Made by a program: the position numbers and the translations under genes. This document shows, piece after piece, positions 32,904 through 43,510 of a stretch of DNA of 64,000 nt (its first letter is position 1; each line of letters starts with the position of its first letter). Source of the stretch: Dactylorhiza incarnata. Lineage: Eukaryota > Streptophyta > Magnoliopsida > Asparagales > Orchidaceae. The notes under the pieces were generated by a model. The model searched no databases, had not been told where the DNA came from, and was given only the letters and a program-made list of their open reading frames with translations. The stretch covers positions 5,847,501-5,911,500 of the forward strand of contig JAWHQI010000148.1 in the NCBI GenBank assembly GCA_033032865.1, given 5' to 3'.

Positions 32904-35244
32904 ATGGCACAAATCAAAGATTATGCTTCCACCAGACCACCAATTTGCAACCATGAAAAGTTTGCACTTTGGAAAACAAGAATTAGGATCTATATGAATT
33001 CTATTGATGAAGATTTGTTCAATGTTATTTTGACAGGTCCTCCTAAGCCCTATAGAAAGGACTCAAGTGGTAAAGTGACTCAAACACTTGTCCCAAGGGC
33101 TGAGTGGACAGTTGAAGAAAATAAGGCAGGAACAAGTGATGCAAAAGCTGTGAACATTCTTGTCTCAACCCTCTCAGATGAAATCTTTCAAAAGGTTGTT
33201 GACTGTGAATCAGCCAAAGAAATCTGGGAGGCTCTTACAAAGATAGTAGAAGGAAGTGCTGATGAAAGGAAAGATAGAAAGGCTCTATTGATCTCCCAAA
33301 ATGAAAACTTTCAAAAGAAGCATGAAGAAAGCATATCTGAAATGTATGACAGATTCAGTCTGATCATCAATCAATTAAAGAGCTTGGATAGAGAGATCTC
33401 TCTCACAGAGATCAATGACAAACTGTTAATGAGTCTCCCAAGTTTATGGGACTCAAGAATATGGGCAATAAGAGATACAAGATGACAAAAGGAAATCTCA
33501 ACAGATGCTCTCTTAGGAAAACTCAAATCCTATGAGCAACTACTGAAAACCAGAGAAGAGAAAGAAAGAAGGGAAAACACTCCAGCCTCTTCAAAAGATA
33601 GAAACATTGCATTAAAGCAACAGAAGAAGAAATCTCTGTGACTGAAGAAGAACTATTCAGCCTCCTGGCCAGAAGATTCAAGAAATGGGTCAAGCCAGAT
33701 GGGTCTAGAAGGAGAGAGTCAAAACCAAGGTATGATAAGACTCCTACCAAAGATATTGTTTGTTATTCCTGCAGGAAAACTGGACATATTGCTCCAGAAT
33801 GTCCAGAAAATGCTGAGAAAAAGAAAGATCTGAAAAAGAAAGATCTCAAGAAGAAAGGGAAGAAGAAAGAAAAAAGCTTCATTGCAGAAGCTTGGAGTGA
33901 GACAGATTCTGAAGACAGCACTTCATCTAAAAGTGACAATGAAGAGTCTAAGCAAGAAGACTTATGCTTAATGGCTCTTGGAAGCACAGAAGAAGAATGT
34001 GTTGCTGAATCATGGAGTGAAACGGGATCAGAAGGAAGCATCTCTTCAACAGCAAAAGCAAATAGCCTTATTCTCATAGAGGAATCTGAGGATAAAGATG
34101 AAGTAAGCATTTTTGATGAAATAGATTTTCTATGTGATGATTTTAAAAATGATTTTGAAAGACTCTGTTTAGATCAACTAAAAGCTAAACAAGAAATTAA
34201 GGATCTAAAAAAACAAATTAAGATGAGAAAAATAGAGAATACATGTTCAAAAAATTATGAACTAAGGTGTAAAATCTATAAAACAGAAAAGGAAATTGAT
34301 AGTGCTAAATTAGAAAATCAACTCCTTAAGAAAAAAGTATCTCAAGCAAAAGCTTTTGAAGAATCTATAAAAGTTAGAAGCCAAACACTTAAAGAAATCA
34401 CTGAAAAATAAATAATCAGACATAAGAATCTGGGGTTAGGAGTTATTCTTCAACTAGTTCAATACCATCTACCAAACCTGCTTGGATGAGCCCTGTTAAA
34501 TTCACTAAACCCATCAAATCAACAAACTTAGAAGAAGACTCACAAAATACAGAAGACCTCACCTTCAAAGAGATAAACCACCTTAATGAATCATCATCAT
34601 ACCATTCAGAAGAAGACTCTCAAACTACCTCTGAGAAAGCAACTATGCCAAAAGAAACAAGTTATAAAGAAACAAAACTTCAATCAGAAAAAGGGAAAAA
34701 TAAAATCTGTGAAGATAAAATTGCGTCGACTTCATATCGACGCATGAATGATAGTACGTCGAATTCTACTCGACGCAATCACTTAGATGCTTCGACCTCA
34801 AATCGACGCATGAATAATAGTACGTCGACTTACAATCGACGCAACTACTTCTATGCATCGATTCCAGATCAACGCAATCTAGAGAAAGCGCCGAATACTT
34901 ATCGACGCAACTCTCAACATACGTCGAATAGATATCGACGCATAAAACCTCAGAACAACTTAAATACAGGACATAGCTATTCTTCAAAAACTCTCTATCT
35001 TAACCCCCATTCAGGACCCTTTTATCCTGATCAAAACTTCTATCTTAATCAAAACTCTTTTCATAATCAAAATTACTATCCTGATCAAAACTATTATCCT
35101 AATCAACAACTCTATCCTAATCACCATCTCTATCCCTCCCTAAACTCAAATTTCCTTAATCAAAAGACAATTAGGTGTTATATCTGTAATAAGATTGGTC
35201 ACAGTGCCAAACAATGTTGGCACAATCAATCCAACTGTTTATAA
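32904..35244 (+). pseudogene. gag of SireC with an in-frame hairpin-repeat segment
   Basis: The ATG at 32904 opens MAQIKDYASTRPP and a UBN2-type region (CESAKEIWEAL, FSLIINQLKSL). A TGA stops it at 33483-33485 and the frame shifts near 33615. The first zinc knuckle, CYSCRKTGHIAPEC, lies at about 33755-33800. A lysine-rich stretch, two similar acidic blocks (EAWSETDSEDS and ESWSETGSEGS) and a probable coiled coil follow (34160-34390). A stop and frame change at about 34411 lead to a second segment with the repeat array (34724-34942), a Tyr/Asn/Pro-rich run and a second knuckle CYICNKIGHSAKQC near 35175-35216. The two-knuckle layout matches SireA. Confidence 0.75.
34724..34942 (+). repeat. in-frame array of CGTCGA...TCGACG inverted repeats in SireC gag
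   Basis: Seven units of 24 bases, for example CGTCGACTTCATATCGACGC, each with a 6-base arm and a short loop, spaced about 30-36 bases apart and all in the same reading frame. They encode (A/T)-S-(T/N)-x-x-R-R-(M/N). Synonymous positions are held as tightly as coding ones, suggesting the DNA or RNA motif rather than the peptide is the repeated entity. Confidence 0.75.
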
Positions 35245-35615
35245 AATTAGTCCAAGGGTGACTTAGAAAACCTTAGGATTATGAAGAAATAATCTCTGAA
35301 GAAAAACCTGGAATTTTCAGACAAAATAAAAGTCACGTCGATCTCTTAATCGACGCATACGTCGATAAGAAACCCTATTAGACTATACCGACGCATACGT
35401 CGACTTCCACTCGACGCAACGTCAACTTCATGAAAAAGAACGGCAATACTAAAATATTTTCGGTCACATCTACTGCTGTACCGAATAAACCTCGAGTTGT
35501 GTCTCGTATCGACGTTTCACCTGACTTAAATAGACTCTTCAGTTAAAATTCAGCACGCTCCTTGCATCTCTCATTTCTCAGTCCATCTATCTCTTCCTCT
35601 CTCTCACTTACCTAA
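35245..35615 (+). other. non-coding gap of SireC with further inverted repeats
   Basis: Between the gag stop and the 3' ORF. It contains CGTCGATCTCTTAATCGACG and CGTCGACTTCCACTCGACG near 35336-35425, and a pyrimidine-rich leader (35560-35610) just before the ATG. Pol has been lost from this place. Confidence 0.65.
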
Positions 35616-35795
35616 ATGGATCCTAAGATCAACTCTGGTTTCGACATTGATCTTGAATCCTTCCAAGCCGCCGCCGAAAACTATAAGAGCATCATAGCTC
35701 TCTTCACTGAAGCTGGTTTAGACAAACTCATTTCCACAAGATGCAAAATCCTAGAGACAAGATGCAAAATCCTTCTAAGCCGCCGCCGAAAACTA
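35616..35795 (+). pseudogene. start of the SireC 3' ORF, truncated
   Basis: ATG 35616 opens MDPKINSGFDIDLESFQAAA and runs about 60 codons. The product is not recognised. The last 20 bases before the break (AAGCCGCCGCCGAAAACTAT, about 35777-35796) duplicate bases 35669-35688 of the same ORF, so a local rearrangement accompanied the loss of the rest. Confidence 0.45.
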
Positions 35796-36197
35796 TACAT
35801 ACGCAGCGGAAAATAGGTTCATTTTAGCCTGCATGAGTATGAAGATCAACGACCCAGAAATGATATGCATATATCTATGTTTAGTATAGTATGAAAAAGG
35901 TTTTCTACGATCTTCAAAGTATGTAGCATTTATTTAAAATTCATGATATGCAAGAATGACATTTTTTATACTAATAAAGTAACTAATGCATCCTAGCATA
36001 AAGCTTCACAAAGAGCAAGTAGGTAAACAACCTGAAAGTAACAGCAAAACAACTAGCAAGTAAACTAGCACAAGAAATCCATAACTATGGGCGTCAACAA
36101 CTGACACGAACCCATAGAAAAGAAGGAAAACATCAAAAAAGAAGACAAAAACTAAAGAACTGCCCCTCTAACTCCTGCGGCAGCTAAAGACCTGAAC

Positions 36198-36228
36198 CTG
36201 AGACATTCATAAGAAAAGAATGTCTCAG
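36198..36228. repeat. perfect 11-bp-stem hairpin in TekB
   Basis: CTGAGACATTC, nine-base spacer, GAATGTCTCAG. It is isolated rather than repeated. The surrounding 35800-37800 holds no coding sequence I can support. Confidence 0.7.
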
Positions 36229-37836
36229 CCCAAAGGGTGCAAGAAAACCAGGATTAGCAGCATCAGAAATAAAAGAGTGCAGAAAGGAAAAAACTAAGCA
36301 GATAGACATCAATAATCTTACAACAACCCGAGGCAGCTCAAACGAGTGCACTCGGCAAGAGGAAAAGCCTGCACCAGAAGGTAATAGTCAACACAATCAA
36401 AGCCAACTACGTGTCCGTCCCTGCGGCTCAGAGGTGATGGTTACACATATAATATCATCATACACATATATAAGCATATATGTTTATAAGAACTTGAGAC
36501 TGACCAGCTCGAGGGAAAAATGTCCCCCAAAAGAAGGCACCGCGACGGTGGTATCTCCACTAACGCCCGCAGCCCAAAAACCAAACAGGAGTGCTGCGGC
36601 GGTGACTCCAATCCACTCAAACCAACAGCCCAAAAGAGGCACTGTGGCGGTGACCTTTAGCTCACACGCTCAACAGACTTACACATAACACAGAAGCCGG
36701 GTGCATAATCATATATATAAGTATATGTTTATATATAAGTATATAACTAAACCTCGGTGCAGTTCATCAGAGAATACTCAGAACATTTAAACAACGACGA
36801 TCATAGAGATCGGGAACCACTCACCAAAACTATCCCGGAGAATTAAACAACATAGCATACTTAGCTCATAAATACCATAGAGCAAACAGAGGAGTGTCAG
36901 GCGGAAAACAGGATTTCAGATAGTTGTAACCACAACTCAAGACGAGAGGATTAGTAAGCACCAGGTTCAGCAATTAATCAATACATTCAACTTACGACAA
37001 GGTCGAAGACTTCAGAAAGCCGACACCATGCCAGGTCTGGCGTCAGAACAAGACGAAGAAAATCATAACACGAAGGACAAACATCTGAACAAGACTCAAC
37101 GGTTCATAAGAAAACACATGGTGAATCCAATCTAGACACCCCCAACAACTTCTCGCAAGGATACGACGAAGGGCACAAAAAGGCACCATAAATGATAACT
37201 AACCAAATAGAGGACAACTCAACAAACAAAGCGTAGCTTCAAACCAACGACTCAATAGAAGCACTAAAAAGCTTGAAAACATCGCTATATACGAGGGCTG
37301 CTTAAAAAGGTATTGAAAGTCATACTATAAGTATAAGGATGTCGAGGACTGGAACGGACAAAAAACTCAAAACCGATATTCATCCACATATCTTTCAAGT
37401 TTAACAATTGCTAGCCTCGTTAAGTTGTCGAGAGCTAGCAAAGAAAATTCCCAGTATAAAACGAATAGCTCCTAAGCCCAACCTTCCCCAAAAGAATGAA
37501 ATCCCTAGCCTGTAGCCCAGAAAATTTAACTTAGCATATACCCAACCAAAATCCTAACATATGGATGCAGTATTTCAATAATCAAGAGTTTAATTTAGGA
37601 TAAAACAAGGGAAATCAAATAAATCAACAGCTTTGCTTCCATAGCTATGCATCTGAATTCACCACTTAATTGGAATTAGATCAATTCTAATTTCTAGAAT
37701 AACAATTTCAATTCTATCTAAACAAACGGGCGATATGATCTTCTAATGACTATGTTCAATGACTATGTAGTGAAAATATAGCATTCAACTCTATTAGTTT
37801 TCTAAAATTTATGTATTTTCTCTTGAATCTCACATA

Positions 37837-38341
37837 TTACCACTGTTGAGGAAGCCAAAGAGTTCTATCCTTTATTTGGTCTTGGAGCTAATGTTGCTCT
37901 CATCTTCTCTGGACGAACTGTGAAGTACTTCTCCAACCTGAGAAAGACATTGGGCCCAGGTGTTGATAGTTGGGAATTTTCCCTGAAAGGAATGATGAGC
38001 ATTGTGGTTTTTCTTGGCTGTGATTTGAGGAATCTATTGGGGAGTGAATAAGTTTATTTTAAATGATCCCTCTGTTCCAAGAACCGAGTACAAGAAGAAA
38101 GTAAGCTTCAAAGTTATCTTATCATGTTTGATTCAAAGTTAGAAAGCAAAGATTTTTTTTTTTATATTTGACGGCAAGTTTGTGATTCTTCTTAGGTAAA
38201 ACCAAAGCTAGGTAAGAGAGAGAGAGCTTGGAAATACTCATCTCTTCTCGATACATGCGTGATCTTGCCACCTTGGTTGTAGCATATGGTGTTAGCATCA
38301 ATCTTGAGGAAGTGACATGGAAATCAAAACTTAAAGCACAG
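37837..38341 (+). pseudogene. fragment of a plastid ATP/ADP transporter gene (NTT family) with intron
   Basis: The exon at about 37837-38100 translates to TTVEEAKEFYPLFGLGANVA, then LIFSGRTVKYFSNLRK and, after a frameshift near 38015, NKFILNDPSVPRTEYKKK. These are characteristic of the nucleotide transporter that imports ATP into plastids (TLC family, 12 membrane helices; about 600 residues in full). A GTAAGC donor opens an intron (38101-38195) closed by CTTCTTAG. The next exon (38196-38341) reads VKPKLG, then after another shift SSRYMRDLATLVVAYGVSIN and EVTWKSKLKAQ, ending at a GTAAGT donor. At least two frameshifts make it non-functional. Intron retention argues for DNA-level capture or a stranded genomic fragment, not a processed copy. 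Confidence 0.88.
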
Positions 38342-39825
38342 GTAAGTCTTTTCATTAAATGTTCTTCTTCTTATATATATATGGAGCATTTGTGGGCCAT
38401 TTCATCTATTTTTGAATTGAAATCTGCGACCACTTTACATCGGGTATAGGCATATAATACCCACTAAACCAGAAATTTTAGCATGCAATACCCAATATAT
38501 TTGCATCAGCTAAACATATAATGCCCAACAAATTTGCATTAGGCTTAAGCATATATTACCCAATAAAAATCAGGAAATTTAGCATATAATACCCACGAAA
38601 TGTTCATGAACTAGTTAAAGTGAACCAAGCATAAAACCAGGAAATTTTGTGCATAAAAATCATGAAATCTTGTTAGCATAAATCTCAAAACAAAAGCTGC
38701 TAACATGGAGTCAAAGGAGCTCGCTAATTTCCCAACACCAAAAAAAAAAAAGAAATCAAGCAGCCACCAGCCACCTCCCAATTTTTCCCAACCAAATCAA
38801 ATTCCAAGAGCTAATAAAAGAAACTGGAAGGATAATTAGCACGGTTTATAGGAAGAGATCTGCCAAGCTCAATCAAGCACAGAGGGGAAGGAAAAGAGGG
38901 GGGGAGAAGAAGAGAAAGGATTCCTTGCCTCGGACTCAACCGGCAACTCGCTGGATCGCTACCAACACACCGAGAGCCGAGCGATGCCCTAGCCCCGGCA
39001 ACGAGGACATGTCCCGGCGACTCCAAGCTCCCTCCGACGGCCTAAGCCACCGATGCCCGGCGATTCCAGCGCCAACCCTAGCCCGCCATTAGCGCGCACT
39101 CAGAGAGGTTTGGGGTCATCGAGGAAAGGGGAAGAATGAGAATGAAAGGAAAATTTTCCTGCAGCATTAAACCCCTCAGCATATATATATTTAGTCTAAA
39201 CAAAAAAAATACATTTTGATTTAACAATACTATAAAACATGCATGTATGTACACATCAACAACAACAACAACAACAACAGAACCCATATAGTCCCTAATC
39301 ATTGGGGGTATGGGCGGGGGAAGATTGGAGACAGACCTAACCTTTGGCACTATGCACAAAGTGGCTTCTCTCAGAGGAGAAAGACCTAACCTTTGAAAAA
39401 AAAATTATGCCCTTCCCATCCACAATTGCATAATGAAATGTAAATATTTATATATGCATACCTCTGTATAAAGCCCCCCCTCTATTCGCCCTTTTTTTCT
39501 TGTGTATTACACATACCCACATAAATATAATTTTACGTATATGTCTACCTACATGCAAAGTCTCCTAAGAGAAAACATAATCATATAGGTTTGCCTATAC
39601 ATGTAACAACAAAAAGGAAGACAAAGAAAAACCTCATATAAACACACTTATATATATAGCAAACATTACTCGAACTAGAATTACTCGTCGGACGACGACG
39701 ACGACGATGATCACGAAACGGTAACGCCCTTTCACAATTACACTACGCAACGATAGTTTCATATTTAAGACATTATCATTTCAAACCCCCGCTTAGAAGA
39801 CTATAAGGAAACCTGGGGCGTTACA

Positions 39826-41982
39826 GCACCCCTCTTGCGGTTAACGGATTTTAATAAGGTCTTTGAGCTGTCTTGTGACGCATCCGGGATTAGTATTGGA
39901 GGCGTTTTAAGTCAAGAGGGGCATCCAGTAGGTTATTTTAGTGAGAAGCTTGCGGGGCCTAAGCTCAACTACTCCAATTACGATCGTGAATTTTATGCCA
40001 TTATTCGGTGCCTCCAACATTTGCGGCACTACCTCCTTCCTAAGGAGTTTGTAATCCTTTCCGATCACGAGGCATTACGGTTCATCAACTCACAAGGTAA
40101 AATCAGCCTCCGCCACGCAAAATGGGTCTCATATCTGCTGGAGTACTCCTTTAACATTAAACATCTGAAGGGCAATCTTAACCGGGTAGCGGATGCTCTT
40201 AGTCGCGTCTCTCTGTTATTGACCACACTAGAGGTTAAGGTCGTAGGTTTTGAGCGTATTAAGGATGAGTATGTTCATTGTTCGGATTTTAAGGAAATCT
40301 ATTTGTCCACCCAAGGCGAGTCACCCACGACCATTTCAGCGTATTATCTCTGTGATGGTTATTTATTTATGCACGCTAAGCTATGCATCCCTTGTTCTTC
40401 CCTTAGCCACTTCATAGTGTGGGAATTACATAGTGGCGGTCTCGGCGGCCACTTTCGGTGTGATAAAACCATTACCTTAGTGGAGGAAAAATTTTATTGG
40501 TCGGGTCTCAAGTCTACGGTACACAAGGTGGTTGGATGTTTTAGAACGTGTCAATTAGGAAAAGGGAATAAGACGAATGCGGGTCTATATACCCCCCTCC
40601 CGATTCCTTCTGTTCCATGGGAAGATGTTAGCATGGACTTTGACCTAGGCCTTCCTATCACGTTTAGACGTCACGACTCCTTTATGGTGGTCGTTGACCG
40701 GTTCTCGAAGATGGCTTATTTCATTGCATGTCACAAAACCGATGATGCGTCTCACGTCGCTAAGTTATTCTTTAAATAGGTCGTTGGGCATAGGGGCGTC
40801 CCTAAAACTATTTTCGCTGATAGGGACGTGAAATTCATGAGTTATTTTTGGAAAACTTTATGGAAGATCATGGGCACCAAGCTCTTATTTTCCTCGGCTT
40901 ACCATCCGCAGATGGATGGCCAAACGGAGGTAGTTAATAGGAGTTTGGGTAGCTTACTTCGTTGTATTGTTGGGGATCACAAGGGCACTTGGGATCTCAT
41001 CCTCCCACATACAATTGGCCAACAATAATTCCAAAAATTGGTCCACCGGACTCTCACCCAATGAAATCGTACACGGCTACAAGGCACCCGTGCCACTTGA
41101 CTTAGTCCCGTTACCGCCATCTTATAAATCTAGTCAATTTGCACAGGATTTCGCCTCGCATGTTCACGCCCTACAAAAACACATAAATCAAACGTTAGCA
41201 AAACAATATGCCTCTTATCAAGCTAACGCAAACGTACATAGAAGGGAAATCCATTTTAATATTGGCGATTTTGTTATGGTGCGTCTCTCCCCTGAACGGT
41301 TTCCAACGGGAACCATAAAGAAACTGGCAAATAGGAGAGCCAGTCCTTTTCGTATTTTAAAGAAATTAGGAGAGAATGCTTATCTCTTAGAATTACCCAC
41401 TGAATGGGGTATATCCCCTATTTTCAATGTTTCTGATTTAACGCCATATATCTCACCACCGCCTAAATTATCTGTCTCCCTGTTTCTGTGCAATACCAAT
41501 TCTAATGGGTTTAGGGGTGAAGTTTTATCTGGATCGTTCTCTCCATCAGCTGCTACTGGGGGTATGTCGCCTAATGAATTTGCTACATTTTCTTCTTCTT
41601 CGACTAACCCATTTCCAAGTTTCCCAAGACTATTTTTTTGCCTGAAAGGATTATACAGGATGAGGTGCTTCCCTCTCAGATGGGTGACACGCGATGGTTC
41701 ATGATCTGATGGCTTGACCGCCCCGCCTCTAATAATTCTTGGTTCTCTACCTTGGAAGTGTCCCTTCTGGACAAAGCTCTCCTACATCGGTACCTGCACG
41801 CTCCCTCATCGGTGATGAGTACTTTCGAGCGGGGGAGGGTTGATGGGGACGACGGCCCACAACTTGATGAAGATGCAGTTGATGATGATCAACCGCCACC
41901 ATCCAAGGATTTGCGACGCCACGACGACCATGACGGGCAACGTTACAACCTTCTCCCTCAGCACATGAAGAACCTTATTTAA
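39826..41982 (+). pseudogene. RNase H, integrase and chromodomain of ChrV
   Basis: RNase H: CDASGISIGGVLSQ, NYDREFYAI, VADALSRVSLL. Integrase: the H-H-C-C region is altered (GGLGGHFRCDKT, CFRTCQLGKGNK); the core has SMDFDLGLP, then a TAG at 40777, FADRDVKF and TEVVNRSLGSLLR, where Asn-Arg replaces the usual Glu context only in part (QTEVVNR retained Glu). A frameshift near 41025 leads to NWSTGLSPNEIVHGY and the C-terminal GPF-like module (ASPFRILKKLGENAYLLELP). The chromodomain reads RWFMI, TGA, WLDRPASNNSWFSTLEV at about 41680-41760. The same frame runs through the polypurine tract into the LTR to 41982. Confidence 0.82.
41829..41840 (+). other. polypurine tract of ChrV
   Basis: GCGGGGGAGGGT immediately precedes TGATGGGGACG, taken as the LTR start at 41841. 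The tract is translated in the pol frame. Confidence 0.6.
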
Positions 41983-42073
41983 ACTACTATTTCATTTCAT
42001 TATGTTAATTTTAGACATTTAATCTGGCCTGCGTTTAGCCAACCTTGCTGCATTTATTTATGTTAGTCTGCAT
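41841..42073 (+). repeat. 3' LTR of ChrV, first part
   Basis: It runs from TGATGGGGACG to TGCAT (42069-42073), the left target duplication of the solo LTR. Continuation after the solo LTR is supported by matching style on both sides (CTGCGTTTAGCC before, GCATTTAGCCGGCC after). Confidence 0.65.
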
Positions 42074-42449
42074 TGTAACGCCCCTGATTTTCATTAATTA
42101 TTTTACGTGCCCGCTGTGACGTAATTTTGGCGTAAGGGCGTTACGTCAGCTCGTCTAGTAGTGTGTTGAGCCTTAGCTTAGTTAAAGTATGTCTTGTAGA
42201 TCGAGCGTGCGAGATTTCGCATCGTTTCGAGTTAAAGTAAAGATTTTGGGTGGATTTCAAGATTTTAGCTTCGGGAGGCTTTAGCCCGAGTTTGGCCCGT
42301 CGGAATTGAATTCTGACTTCGCCGTTGGATTCGCAGCGCTGTGTTTTAGTTAAGGTGCGAATTTCGTAGAAATCCGAGGTAATCTGGTCGCCCTCGCAGT
42401 TTAAGTAAATTGAGGAATTAATTAATTAATTAATTAATAAATCAGGTCT

Positions 42450-42457
42450 TATATAAA
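42450..42457 (+). promoter_or_regulatory. TATA box of the solo LTR
   Basis: TATATAAA in CTTATATAAAGCC, about 376 bases into the LTR, placed as a retroelement core promoter would be. Confidence 0.6.
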
Positions 42458-43002
42458 GCCTAAAGTTTTCTTCCCCTATTCATCTTCTTCCTCCCTCGAT
42501 CAAATCAGCCGCCGAGCGAAAGGGCGAGTGCGGAGCTTCGAGGAGCGTTCGATCGGCGATTTCTAGGGCTGTAGTAGTCGGAATCGCGTTTGGAGAGTAG
42601 ATTTGGAAAGCTCTCGGCGAGATCTTCGTTCTAGCGGTAAGCTTTTCCCGTTTTATGGAATTTTTGGAGTTTGGGTGGTGACCTAACCCCTTCTTTCGAC
42701 CCGAAAAGTTTCAGGAATCTGTGCTCGTGTGTTTCCCTAGCCGATCCATAGCTTTCGGAGCGGAGATCTTCGAGTTTGCAAGGTTTAAGGCAAGTGGCTT
42801 CCTCCTCCTTCTCTTTCGTTTCTTGAAGCATTGTTTTGCTTGTGTCGATTTCATGTCGCACGGTTAACTTAAGTCTTGGAGTGTTGGTTTTGTAGTAGCA
42901 TCCTTGATTGTTCTTCCTCGCTAAGCATCGGATAGTTTTTCCCTGGAGAAAACCGTGAACTGGATAACTCCCATTTTCCTTCTTCTTGCTAAATTCCAGA
43001 TT

Positions 43003-43300
43003 ACTCGAGAAATCATACGCATCTCTCGAGAAATCATTCTCACCTCTCGAGAAATTGCCTTCCTCTCGAGAAATTGCCTTCCTCTCGAGAAATTGCCTTC
43101 CTCTCGAGAAATTGCCTTCCTCTCGAGAAATTGCCTTCCTCTCGAGAAATCAATTTTCATCTCTCGAGAAATCCTACCCATCTCTCCAGAAATCCTACTC
43201 ATCTCTCGAGAAATCCCTGCCTTCCTCTCGAGAAATCAAATTCCATCTCTCGAGAAATCCTTTTATCTCTCGAGAAGTCCCTTGTAGTTTTCGAGAAGTC
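43003..43300. repeat. 19-bp minisatellite with TCTCGAGA core
   Basis: About 15 units; the most regular part (43043-43150) repeats CTCTCGAGAAATTGCCTTC. The core TCTCGAGA is an 8-base palindrome. Open frames through it are repeats of a short peptide and are not genes. Confidence 0.9.
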
Positions 43301-43359
43301 CTAAATTTTGATGGAATTTTGTGTGGTTTCTGGTGGTGGGTTTTCAAAATTTTGGACGG

Positions 43360-43510
43360 GGCCCTGCCCCGCACCCCGCAAGGACTCTGCCCCTTGACCC
43401 CGCTCGCTGATCGGTCAGCGAGACCACCGCCAGGAGCGCTGCCCCTTGGACCCCGTTAGGGGCTCTGCCCCTAAGACCCCGCAGGGGCGCAACCCCTTGG
43501 AACCCCGCCC
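43360..43510. repeat. GC-rich degenerate minisatellite
   Basis: Repeats of GCTCTGCCCCTTGGACCCCG-like text, e.g. GGGGCCCTGCCCCGCACCCCG, inside the solo LTR. Such text is common in LTRs of this group and codes for nothing recognisable. Confidence 0.75.

Larger units (their letters stand above)
31500..35795 (+). mobile_element. SireC: Sirevirus-like element with LTR, gag and 3' ORF start, no pol
   Basis: A 5' LTR (left end not found, to 32797), primer site, gag (32904-35244), a non-coding gap and the start of a 3' ORF (35616-35795). No protease, integrase, RT or RNase H sequence is present between gag and the 3' ORF. The right end stops at a junction with a different element near 35795. The left 31464-31500 is an unassigned joint with CopA2. 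The GTCGAC-type inverted repeat recurs in LTR, gag and gap. Confidence 0.75.
35796..39825 (-). repeat. TekB: Tekay/Del-like LTR region, left end uncertain
   Basis: The minus strand begins TGTAACGCCCC at 39825, the same start as the solo LTR at 42074 and the TekD LTR at 61925. An AAGAGAG-rich leader and GC-rich text at 38880-39110 recall the leader part of the TekD LTR (61190-61330). GTGGTATCTCCACTAACG-like text near 36550 recalls the solo LTR. I found no matching CA terminus on the left, so it is truncated or fused near 35796. Simple repeats include CAACAA (39258-39290) and GACGAC (39690-39710). An NTT gene fragment lies inside. No retroelement gene is present. Confidence 0.5.

Noticed and set aside
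37837..38341. A functional NTT gene
   Set aside because: Only two of the expected exons are present, with at least two frameshifts, and the flanks are retroelement sequence.
39258..39290. CAA microsatellite as a regulatory element
   Set aside because: A plain simple repeat with nothing nearby to support a function.
43003..43300. Regular repeats with spacers resembling a CRISPR array
   Set aside because: The spacers are near-identical or degenerate parts of a 19-bp minisatellite inside a plant LTR; there are no cas genes and the genome is eukaryotic.
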